From: Cupriavidus pampae
Lineage (GTDB): Bacteria; Pseudomonadota; Gammaproteobacteria; Burkholderiales; Burkholderiaceae
DNA length: 64,000 nt
Assembly: GCF_914271485.1 (NCBI RefSeq)
Contig: NZ_CAJZAG010000007.1
Span: forward strand, 124,001 to 188,000
Direction of reading: 5' to 3'
Positions 1 to 6,733 of the stretch are shown here, piece by piece. Under the pieces are notes generated by a model. It ran no database searches, had not been told where the DNA came from, and was given only the letters and a program-made list of their open reading frames with translations. A program made the position numbers and the translations under genes. How positions within the stretch are numbered: position 1 is the stretch's first letter; each line of letters begins with the position of its first letter.

Positions 1-167
1 GGTTTCAGGTCCTCGACCACACGCGTCGGTACCCAGGCGTTGCCGGCTTCGCGGTTGGCCTGGATCTCGGCGTAGAACTTCTTTTCGTTCGGGTAGATAT
101 GCGCGTCGAAGAACGCCAGCAGGCGCTCCTGCATCTGCCTGACTTTCGGGGAATAGTCGAAATCCAT
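1..167 (-). CDS. Acyl-CoA dehydrogenase, N-terminal part (runs off the window)
   Basis: Only the first 55 codons are present. The protein begins MDFDYSPKVRQMQERLLAFF and continues with IYPNEKKFY, the usual opening of acyl-CoA dehydrogenases of the ACAD10/11-like branch, which oxidise acyl-CoA to 2-enoyl-CoA with FAD. The start is supported by AGGAGA six bases before the ATG. It is divergent from the LysR gene at 280, which probably controls it. The catalytic base and FAD-binding regions lie outside the window, so substrate range cannot be judged. Confidence 0.85.
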   Translation of the reverse strand, partial: MDFDYSPKVRQMQERLLAFFDAHIYPNEKKFYAEIQANREAGNAWVPTRVVEDLK

Positions 168-215
168 GGTGTCTCCTGGTCTGCGCTCAGCGATGCTGGC
201 CACTCTACCCGATGC

Positions 216-254
216 CCAGTAATTAGAGAAATGAATTTACTGGATTTGCCAGTA
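216..254. promoter_or_regulatory. Candidate LysR operator with three CCAGTA half-sites
   Basis: The 112-base gap between the divergent acyl-CoA dehydrogenase and LysR genes contains CCAGTA at 216-221, its complement TACTGG at 238-243, and CCAGTA again at 249-254. The last two form a perfect 6+6 inverted repeat with a 5-base spacer. The first two form a wider inverted repeat (CCAGTAA/TTTACTGG). Two alternative dyads sharing one half-site fit a LysR regulator with recognition and activation sites. Binding is inferred. Confidence 0.55.
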
Positions 255-279
255 TCAATGGCCTGCATTCCGTGACAGA

Positions 280-1251
280 ATGGCCGGCATGCAGCTATCC
301 CGGATCGACCTCAACCTCTTTGTGGTGTTCGACGCCATCTACAGCGAGGGCAGCATTACGGCGGCCGCGCGTCAGCTGAACCTGACGCAGCCGGCGGTGA
401 GTCATGCGCTGGGGCGGTTGCGCGCGGTGTTCGACGATCCGTTGTTCGAGCGGCGCGGGCAGGGCATGGCACCGACCCCGCTCGCGCGCTCGCTCTCGGC
501 CGAGGTGCGGGGCGCGCTGCAGTCGTTTGCGCGCACGCTGCAGGACACGCCGCACTTCGATCCCACTGCGACGGTGCGGCGCTTTACGATTGGCATGCGC
601 GATGCGCTGGAGTCGACGCTGTTGCCACCGCTGATGGCGCGCGTCACCGAACTGGCACCGCAGGTGGAGATCGCCGCGATCCGCTTCGATCGGCGCGAGA
701 TGGAGTCGGAATTGCTGGCGGGCACACTCGATGCCGCGATCGATATCCTGCTGCCGGTATCGCCGGCCGTGCATCACTCGGCGTTTATGTCGGACCCGAT
801 GGTGGTGCTGGCGCGGCGTGATCATCCACTGGTGAAGAAAGAACTGACGCTGGAGCGCTATCTCGCGGCCGAGCACCTGCACGTATCGTCGCGCCGGCGC
901 GGCGCGGGGCTCGAGGACCAGGCTTTGCACCGCATGGGTTTGACGCGCCGCGTGCGACTGCGTTGCCAACACTACGCGGGCGCGTGCCGCGTGGTCAGTT
1001 GCACCGACTTGCTGGCGACGCTGCCGCTGCGCTATGCACGCATCGCCAACGAGCCGTACGCGAACCACATCCTCGCGCTACCGTTCGCAGTGCCCGCACT
1101 CGAGCTGCATTTGTACTGGCACGGCGGCGGCGAGAACGATGGCGCGAACCGCTGGCTGCGCGAGCAGTTGCTGGCAGTCATGCAGTCGCTCGGCGGCATG
1201 TCGGAGGTGACGCCCGCCAGCGCCTCGCCGGGAGAGCCCGGGCTCGGATGA
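280..1251 (+). CDS. LysR-family transcriptional regulator
   Basis: 323 residues. The winged helix-turn-helix occupies roughly residues 8-66, with the family pattern SITAAARQLNLTQPAVSHAL followed by FERRGQGMAPTPLA. A substrate-binding domain follows from about residue 95. The order DLNLFVVFDAIYSEGS is that of the NodD/PcpR-like branch. ATG 280 is used; an internal ATG at codon 4 (MQLSRIDLNL) is equally plausible. It is divergent from the acyl-CoA dehydrogenase gene, its probable target. The last ~15 residues are rich in Ser, Pro and Gly and look like an unstructured tail. The inducer is unknown. Confidence 0.9.
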   Translation: MAGMQLSRIDLNLFVVFDAIYSEGSITAAARQLNLTQPAVSHALGRLRAVFDDPLFERRGQGMAPTPLARSLSAEVRGALQSFARTLQDTPHFDPTATVRRFTIGMRDALESTLLPPLMARVTELAPQVEIAAIRFDRREMESELLAGTLDAAIDILLPVSPAVHHSAFMSDPMVVLARRDHPLVKKELTLERYLAAEHLHVSSRRRGAGLEDQALHRMGLTRRVRLRCQHYAGACRVVSCTDLLATLPLRYARIANEPYANHILALPFAVPALELHLYWHGGGENDGANRWLREQLLAVMQSLGGMSEVTPASASPGEPGLG

Positions 1252-1495
1252 GCCATCGCGTGCTCATGGTTTGCTTTCGCCTTAGCGAAGAAAAGCGGGC
1301 GCAGTGGCCACGCTTATGTGCTGCCGGTTTGCTTTCCTCGCCCTTGAGGGAAAGCCGCCGCACGCCAACGGTTTGCTCCCCTCTCCCTTGAGGGAGAGGG
1401 GCGGGGGAGAGGGTGAAAGTTAAATTACCTATTGTTTTCTCCCCTCTCCCTCGGGGAGAGGGGCCGGGGGTGAGGGCGCCCGCGTCTACTCAGCG
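1252..1495. repeat. Intergenic palindromic repeat cluster (copy 1)
   Basis: Between two genes that end towards each other. GGTTTGCT occurs three times (1268, 1326, 1370), each followed by a hairpin: TTTCGCCTTAGCGAA, then TTTCC..TTGAGGGAAAG, then CTCCCCTCTCCC TTGA GGGAGAGGGG. A second large palindrome, CTCCCTCGGGGAG with flanks, ends near 1478. The part from 1370 onward recurs closely at 38196-38303. The hairpins could terminate both flanking genes, but the duplicated arrangement with a conserved AT-rich spacer suggests a dispersed repeat of the REP/BIME kind. No protein is encoded. Confidence 0.75.
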
Positions 1496-2656
1496 CTACA
1501 GCGTCGTGAACGACCAGCTCAGATTCACCCCTTGCCCACCCAACGTCCCCGTCACCGTCACGTTGTAACGCGTACCGCTAGTCAGTGGTGCCACCGGCGT
1601 ACACATCGCCAGCCCCCGCGCCGCGCTCGACATGCCTGACGTGCGCGCATCCACCTTCGCGCAACTCACATTGCGCCCCTGCGCATCGGTAATCGTGAAC
1701 GTATCCGCATTGAACGCCAGCGAGGTATTGATCGCCTGCAGCGTGACCGGATACCCAATGGTCTGCCCCGCATAAGCCGGCGCCGGATTCGGGCTTTCGT
1801 TGTTGACCCAGCTGGCCGGCACATCGGTCTGACCGTCGTACGGATACGCGACCATCAGATTGTCCGCGCCACCCTTGCTCGCATCGGCGAGATCGATGGT
1901 CTGAAAGTAGCTCGCGGAAGTCCCGCCATTGCTACCAACGCCAACGCTCTCGGCAAAGCCACTGCCGGCCGAGCCATAGCTTCCGAGCAATGCCGCGCGG
2001 TGAAACGGCGCGTTGATCAGATCGACGACCAGCGCGTCCTTCGGCGACATCGACAGATTGGCGCCCGCCACCGAAGTCCAGCGATTACCGGTCGCCACCA
2101 CTTCCGCCGTGGCGTTGGTCGGATACACCGCCTGAATCCGCCCATCGGCGGTGGCACCCGTAAAGCCCGGCGCGCCCGACGTCTCGTCGTGCGTAAGCGT
2201 CTGGTTGGCGAGCATATACGCCGTATGGTTCTGCGCGGACGTCCCCAACGCATCGCGCGCCGTCAACGGCGGCAAGCCAACCTGTTCACGGCGATAGTTG
2301 GCATAGCAAAGCCCCGCGCTGCGCGCGTCGTCAAGCACGCGATAACCCGCCACGCCAGTGCCGCGCGCGGGCAGCACACCAATGGCGCCAGTCACTGGCG
2401 CGGTGGCATTGCCGGTCACGGTGTAGCACGCGCGCGCGGTCGTCGTCGGATTTGTGTTGCCAGGCCCAGCGTTCGAGGCCTGCGAACCGCTGCTGCCGGT
2501 GCCCGTGCCGGGGTTGGCGGTGAGCGCAGCAGCCGTCGGCGCGGTGCCGGCGTCGTCACCACCACCGCCGCAGGCGGCCAGCAGAACAGCCGCGCTGACA
2601 GCAAGCGGCAGGGCAAGAAGGGTATTGCGTGAAATCGGCGAGGTGGAGCGGCGCAT
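1496..2656 (-). CDS. CAP/SCP-domain (YkwD-like) lipoprotein
   Basis: 386 residues from the ATG at 2656 (MRRSTSPISR). A longer frame to 2713 adds 19 residues with no signal character, so the inner start was chosen. A lipoprotein signal peptide ends in LLAAC, followed by Gly/Thr/Ala-rich linker. The central region (NYRREQVGLPPL, SAQNHTAYM, THDE) matches CAP-superfamily domains of the bacterial YkwD type. The last ~100 residues read as an immunoglobulin-like beta domain ending in VNLSWSFTTL. Export to the outer membrane or periplasm is expected; the biochemical role of bacterial CAP proteins is mostly unknown. Its 3' end abuts the palindromic repeat cluster. Confidence 0.8.
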   Translation of the reverse strand: MRRSTSPISRNTLLALPLAVSAAVLLAACGGGGDDAGTAPTAAALTANPGTGTGSSGSQASNAGPGNTNPTTTARACYTVTGNATAPVTGAIGVLPARGTGVAGYRVLDDARSAGLCYANYRREQVGLPPLTARDALGTSAQNHTAYMLANQTLTHDETSGAPGFTGATADGRIQAVYPTNATAEVVATGNRWTSVAGANLSMSPKDALVVDLINAPFHRAALLGSYGSAGSGFAESVGVGSNGGTSASYFQTIDLADASKGGADNLMVAYPYDGQTDVPASWVNNESPNPAPAYAGQTIGYPVTLQAINTSLAFNADTFTITDAQGRNVSCAKVDARTSGMSSAARGLAMCTPVAPLTSGTRYNVTVTGTLGGQGVNLSWSFTTL

Positions 2657-2791
2657 CGAAAATGTATCCCCGGTAAGACAAAAACCGGACGATGGTAGGG
2701 GTCGATCGGGCAAGGGTCCAGCCCGCGAACATTTCTTTACGTTGTGATCCGCGCGCGCTGCACGGGCGGCGCGACTATATAAAGCGCTGCG

Positions 2792-4924
2792 TTGCCGACA
2801 CGTTTAAATCTGATATTAATAATATTTACATCTAATGATGAAGGTCACCTCGAATGCGAAGAAATGGCCGCTTTGCTATATCCAGCGCGGAGGTGCGGAT
2901 TTATCCTCTTGCGGGCGGGTGCCAAGGGCGACGTCAATATCGTCTCGGCCACAGACACCTACGAAAACCACACTACCAACAAGTCCAGCAGCGGCAGCAT
3001 CGGCGTGTCCTACGGCGCGCAGGGCTGGGGTGTCTCGGTATCCGGCCAGATGAGCAAGGGCAATAGCGACACCGTTGGCACCACACAGGTGAACAGCCAC
3101 GTCACCGGCAGCGAATCGGTGACGATCGTATCCGGCAACGATACGAACATCCTCGGTGGTGTGGTCAGCGGCGGCAAAGTCTCCGCCGACATCGGCGGCA
3201 ACCTGAACCTCGCGAGCCGCCAGGACACAGAAGAAAGCCACGCCGAACAAAAGAGCGCAGGCGGGGGCCTGAGCATCAGCCAGGGCGGCGGCGCCAGCGG
3301 CTCGTTCTCGGCGTCGAAAGGCAAGGCTGACAGCAGCTACGCCAACGTCACCGAGCAGTCCGGCATCCTCGCCGGCGACGGCGGCTTCGACATCAACGTG
3401 AAGGGCAACACCGACCTCAAGGGCGCGATCATCGCCAGCACGGCGACCGAAGACAGGAACCAGTTGACGACCGGCACGCTGAGCTGGAGCGACATCGAGA
3501 ACAAGTCCGACTACAGCAGCACGTCAATGGGCGTCACCGGCGGCCTGACGTTCGGCCAGAAGGTCGAGGACAAGACTAGCGGCCCGACCTCAGGCAAGAA
3601 CACCGGCGGCGTCAGCCCCATGATCCCGCAACACGAAAGCGGTAGTCAGCACGGTGTGGCGCAGTCAGGCATCGCCGCCGGTACGATCACGATCACCGAT
3701 CAGGCCAGCCAGAATCAGGACATCGCCGCGCTCAATCGAGACACCGCGAATACCAACACCACGGTCGGTAAGGGCCCCGACCTGAACAACGTTCTGGGCA
3801 AGCAGGCCGACATGATGGCGGCGGCGCAGGCGGCCGGGGAGGCGGTGGCCAAATCGATTGGAGAGCTAGCCAATTCGAAGAAAGCCGAAGCAGATAAGGT
3901 CCTTGCCAAAGCACAGGAAAGGTTCGATGCCGATCCCTCGGAAGTAAACAAGGCTTCCCGCGATTCTGCCGCATCCGATGTCGCGGGATGGGGTGAAGGA
4001 GGGGCATATCGCATTGCACTGCACGCGGCCGGCGGAGCGATGGTCGCAGGACTGGGTGGCGGCAGTGCACTCGCGGGCGGGGCCGGGGCCGGAATTGCTG
4101 CGGGGATTGCGCCGCAGCTCAACAGCCTTAGCAATGCCGCTATGGGTATAACGGGCGATGCCGACGTAGATCGGGCGTTGGGTAATACCCTAGCTAATCT
4201 TGTGGCCGGGGGGCTAGGAAGCTTGATTGGTGGCGGTTCCGGTGCGGCAACTGCGGCAAACGAAGACCGCTTTAACCGTTCCTCCACATGCCAAGGTACG
4301 GAAAAATGCGAGACCGCAGGCGGTGTCCTAGGCCTAATCCAATCCCTGGTACAGGGGCAGGTTGTCATTCACGATGGCCTCGCCGATCTCGGTTATGACG
4401 TTAAGAAGGTACTTCAGTATGGGCCACAACCGACTTATATCAATCCGAATGAATTGGACGGTCCCGGTGGTCCCAATACTCCTCCGACGGGCGCAAGCCC
4501 AGCATTCCCGCCTGTGCAAGCCTGCGTCTCGGGACCGGGGGGTGCCGGTGTGTGCGTCATTGCGCCACCGTCCCTCGGTTCAGCTAATGGCATCTTTGCT
4601 ACCAAGGATGGCGGCAAGGCAAACACCGATAACCCGGGAAACGGCTCGGGGGTTGATATGCTTGGCGCGAACGGACCCAAAGTGGCGAGCAAAACGTTAT
4701 GGAAAGGTGAGGGTAGCGAGAGGATTGACGTGGAAAACCCAAACCCAGGTCAAAGGCCCGGTCAGATTCATTATCAGGACAATGCGGGAACGAAATATCT
4801 CTATGATCCCAACACAAATAGTTTTCCGGATGCGCCACGTTCAGTGAACAAACTCCTTGACGACCCTAGGTTTAATGATGCTATTCAGAAAGCAATGACC
4901 AAGTATCTCGGAGAGAAAAAATGA
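2792..4924 (+). CDS. 5'-truncated CdiA/filamentous hemagglutinin protein with C-terminal toxin tip
   Basis: The open frame begins at a TTG with an unconvincing N-terminus. From about residue 44 (AGAKGDVNIVSATDTYEN) it becomes typical late hemagglutinin-repeat sequence with GSESVTIVSGNDTNILGG and DIGGNLNLASRQDTEES. A secretion domain, signal peptide and the thousands of upstream residues expected of CdiA are absent, and no CdiB partner lies nearby. A Gly/Ala-rich pre-toxin region (GWGEGGAYRIALHAAGG) leads to NEDRFNR at residues 490-496, which resembles the (E/Q)LYN boundary of Burkholderia-type CdiA. The final ~75 residues (RIDVENPNPGQRPGQIHYQ, DPNTNSFPDAP) look like a polymorphic toxin domain. 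Its activity cannot be assigned. Probably a displaced 3' fragment rather than a working effector. Confidence 0.75.
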   Translation: MPTRLNLILIIFTSNDEGHLECEEMAALLYPARRCGFILLRAGAKGDVNIVSATDTYENHTTNKSSSGSIGVSYGAQGWGVSVSGQMSKGNSDTVGTTQVNSHVTGSESVTIVSGNDTNILGGVVSGGKVSADIGGNLNLASRQDTEESHAEQKSAGGGLSISQGGGASGSFSASKGKADSSYANVTEQSGILAGDGGFDINVKGNTDLKGAIIASTATEDRNQLTTGTLSWSDIENKSDYSSTSMGVTGGLTFGQKVEDKTSGPTSGKNTGGVSPMIPQHESGSQHGVAQSGIAAGTITITDQASQNQDIAALNRDTANTNTTVGKGPDLNNVLGKQADMMAAAQAAGEAVAKSIGELANSKKAEADKVLAKAQERFDADPSEVNKASRDSAASDVAGWGEGGAYRIALHAAGGAMVAGLGGGSALAGGAGAGIAAGIAPQLNSLSNAAMGITGDADVDRALGNTLANLVAGGLGSLIGGGSGAATAANEDRFNRSSTCQGTEKCETAGGVLGLIQSLVQGQVVIHDGLADLGYDVKKVLQYGPQPTYINPNELDGPGGPNTPPTGASPAFPPVQACVSGPGGAGVCVIAPPSLGSANGIFATKDGGKANTDNPGNGSGVDMLGANGPKVASKTLWKGEGSERIDVENPNPGQRPGQIHYQDNAGTKYLYDPNTNSFPDAPRSVNKLLDDPRFNDAIQKAMTKYLGEKK

Positions 4925-5388
4925 AGTTGAACGACAACATGCGTGAAATGTTGGCAAATGAATACGTTGAATCTCATCTGGATGAGAGTCTGGACGTGAT
5001 TGCACGTAGCGGCTTTGTTGCTGTCGAAGATTGTTATATTCTAAATTTCACGATAGGAAAAATAGGAAATTTTAGTAGGAATGATTTTCCCGACGCCACT
5101 GGCTTTGAGTGCTTTGTCAATTCAATTCATGTCGAGGACTTGGTGTCGAATTCACCATTGGCGCAGGCTGTCGAATTTGTGCGAACAATTTTTAATTCGT
5201 GGCGGGAATCAGGTGTATTGACAGCTATTATTTCGGCCGACGATCTCAGTGTTGTGACGAAAATTCATCTCAAGCGGCAGGGTCAAAGCTGGTTGAGTGA
5301 TGACGTTGATGATTACATGGATGCCATCGTATCCGTAGACTCCACGGAAGATTTTCGTGGCGAAATTATGAAAATCGTGGGCGAGTGA
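4921..5388 (+). CDS. Probable CdiI-type immunity protein
   Basis: 155 residues, acidic, with no signal peptide or membrane segment, so presumably cytoplasmic. Its ATG overlaps the toxin gene's stop codon (ATGA at 4921-4924), the classic spacing of contact-dependent inhibition toxin-immunity pairs, which allows translational coupling. The gene is visibly richer in A and T than the core genes around it, as is usual for horizontally exchanged immunity genes. I do not recognise the family; the function is inferred from position, size and composition. It should neutralise the toxin tip encoded immediately upstream. Confidence 0.65.
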   Translation: MKLNDNMREMLANEYVESHLDESLDVIARSGFVAVEDCYILNFTIGKIGNFSRNDFPDATGFECFVNSIHVEDLVSNSPLAQAVEFVRTIFNSWRESGVLTAIISADDLSVVTKIHLKRQGQSWLSDDVDDYMDAIVSVDSTEDFRGEIMKIVGE

Positions 5389-5535
5389 AAAAATGAAAGT
5401 CTGGGGGTTGATGAGAGAATGACTCCCATTTCGGGTCGGATGTTTATGAGTGGCAAAACTGTCGATTTCGTTGGCTTCATAGGATCTGATGGCAACGTAA
5501 ACGTAGGTCGTATTGCGGTACGGGGAGTGAAATGA
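5389..5535 (+). pseudogene. Orphan toxin C-terminal tail, remnant 1
   Basis: Directly after the immunity gene stop, and in the same frame, 48 codons remain open with no start needed: MTPISGRMFMSGKTVDF, then GFIGSDGNVNVGRIAVRG, ending in TGA at 5533-5535. An ATG overlaps that stop as ATGA, exactly the toxin/immunity junction format. The fragment looks like the last ~48 residues of a toxin whose upstream part is missing. It shares a V-D-x3-F-I...G..G.VNV pattern with remnant 2. Interpretation is inference; no homolog search was possible. Confidence 0.45.
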
Positions 5536-5585
5536 GTTGGAGAGCAATAACGCGTGCGGAAGCATCTCTTCTGAAGTTTCTTTGA
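5532..5585 (+). pseudogene. Immunity-gene start fragment
   Basis: MSWRAITRAEASLLKFL followed by TGA. The 17-residue peptide starts at the ATGA overlapping the stop of toxin tail remnant 1, has the look of an immunity protein N-terminus, and ends abruptly where sequence of another module (remnant 2) begins. Most likely a truncated immunity gene rather than a functional small peptide. Confidence 0.35.
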
Positions 5586-5700
5586 CTGTTTGCTGTTCAC
5601 GTTGCCACCGACCGGAATCGTCCTTCGCCCTGGAGGAGTGGATACAACATTTATTGCTGGCCCCGAAGGTTTCGTTAATGTAGCACTTGGACGGTCATAG
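5575..5700 (+). pseudogene. Orphan toxin C-terminal tail, remnant 2
   Basis: An open frame without a start reads LPPTGIVLRPGGVDTTFIAG and then PEGFVNVALGRS before TAG at 5698-5700. It resembles the end of remnant 1 (VDFVGFIGSDGNVNVGR), suggesting that both are C-terminal ends of related toxins. No immunity gene overlaps this stop. Coding status is inferred from composition and the resemblance only. Confidence 0.35.
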
Positions 5701-5796
5701 CACGCTCAAACGGCACGTCGCACACTCACCTCTCGTGTCGAGGGCGTTGCGCCGACGTCACCAAGAAACAGACTTCGTACCGAAATCAGTTCTTGG

Positions 5797-6020
5797 ATGC
5801 TGACCTTTCAATACGAAGCAATTTATGCCGCCCGCGATGGTCGTGGGGTTCGCTACTCCGAAGAGCTATAGAGCGTCTGTGACCGGAACGCTTTCGCATC
5901 GAGTTGAGGAAGGCCATGGGCGATATCAGAAGGCTACATGAGGCGATGCGCGCTCTCCGGACGTTGCTGACCAAGTACGCTGAGACCAAAGGAGATGCGG
6001 AGTATGCAATTAAAAAATGA
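5797..6020 (+). pseudogene. Decayed toxin tail, remnant 3
   Basis: A short frame, MLTFQYEAIYAARDGRGVRY, stops at 5869-5871. In another frame, from 5883, PERFRIELRKAMGDIRRL then HEAMRALRTLLTKYAETKG run to a TGA at 6018-6020. The second frame ends 17 bases inside the following immunity gene, whose ATG is at 6004, again the overlapping toxin/immunity format. A frameshift between the two frames would explain the arrangement. Proposed to be the remains of the toxin cognate to the next gene. Confidence 0.35.
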
Positions 6021-6384
6021 CGTGGATAGCATTAATGCTCTGAACGACGCAGTGAAGGGGTTTTATGAGAGAAATGGTGGAAGAAGTGCGATTCGTTTTC
6101 TTCATGGGTATACGGAGGATGGTGGTATTTATACGCATTTCTTGGTGGACAGGAAACATGTCATTCGATATGAAATTGGGAAAGACAGGAAAATTTGGCT
6201 GGGAGCTTTGTCATTAGCAATTGGTCCGCATTATTTCGGGCCTGCGGATTTTTGGTCTTATGAAGCCAGCGAGCGTTTCAAAATGGACGCTACTACCGAT
6301 GCAGTGTTGCATAATCTTGCGTTGCTCGATGAATTCCTCGGCTATCCGGATTCCATGAAGAGTGTCTATGGTTACCGTCCGTAG
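6004..6384 (+). CDS. Orphan immunity protein (CdiI-like), family not recognised
   Basis: 126 residues beginning MQLKNDVDSINALNDAVKGF. AAAGGAG at 5988-5994 lies 9 bases before ATG 6004, so this start is preferred to the upstream ATG at 5995, which overlaps the ribosome-binding site. The protein is mixed alpha/beta in appearance, without signal or membrane segments. The gene is AT-rich compared with the surrounding core genes. It overlaps the end of a decayed toxin tail. An intact immunity gene beside a broken toxin is typical of the orphan modules downstream of cdiA. No function beyond likely immunity is claimed. Confidence 0.6.
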   Translation: MQLKNDVDSINALNDAVKGFYERNGGRSAIRFLHGYTEDGGIYTHFLVDRKHVIRYEIGKDRKIWLGALSLAIGPHYFGPADFWSYEASERFKMDATTDAVLHNLALLDEFLGYPDSMKSVYGYRP

Positions 6385-6733
6385 TTCTGTGAATCTCTCT
6401 GCTGTTTGTACGATTGACGCACTCGAATCGCCTCAGTGGCGGCAGCTGCCAAGCAAATGAGGCCAGTGATGCGCGGATGTCGGCAGCAAATGTTTGTGAG
6501 AGATGATGTAGTGGAGATGGCCCCAAGTCGGGACGCGCGGTCCGGGAATGCCGATTGGCGCGTGATCATTGCGTCGAGGCATGGGGGTGGAAACAGGGAT
6601 ATGCGGAATCGCCTTCGGACCAAGACATTGGCCGAGGTGTGGGCTCACCGTCCAGACGCCTGCTTGAACTAAGCCGCCACTAGCCGCCCAAGCCGCTACA
6701 ATCGCCAACATTCTTCCCCCCAGGAGAGCTGGC
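6385..6733. other. Intergenic region closing the CDI-like island
   Basis: 349 bases without a convincing gene. A 78-codon frame at 6436-6672 has no recognisable protein character and no good ribosome-binding site. Base composition returns to that of the core genome across this stretch, which probably contains the island's right boundary and the promoter of the following gamma-glutamyltransferase gene. No terminator or direct repeat was recognised. Confidence 0.5.

Noticed and set aside
2775-2842. AT-rich stretch as a possible insertion-sequence end or attachment site
   Set aside because: No inverted repeats, target duplication, tRNA or integrase could be seen; it simply marks the left edge of the CDI-like island.
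6436-6672. 78-codon frame after the CDI island
   Set aside because: No ribosome-binding site, no family resemblance, and the region has mixed composition; kept only as part of the intergenic description.
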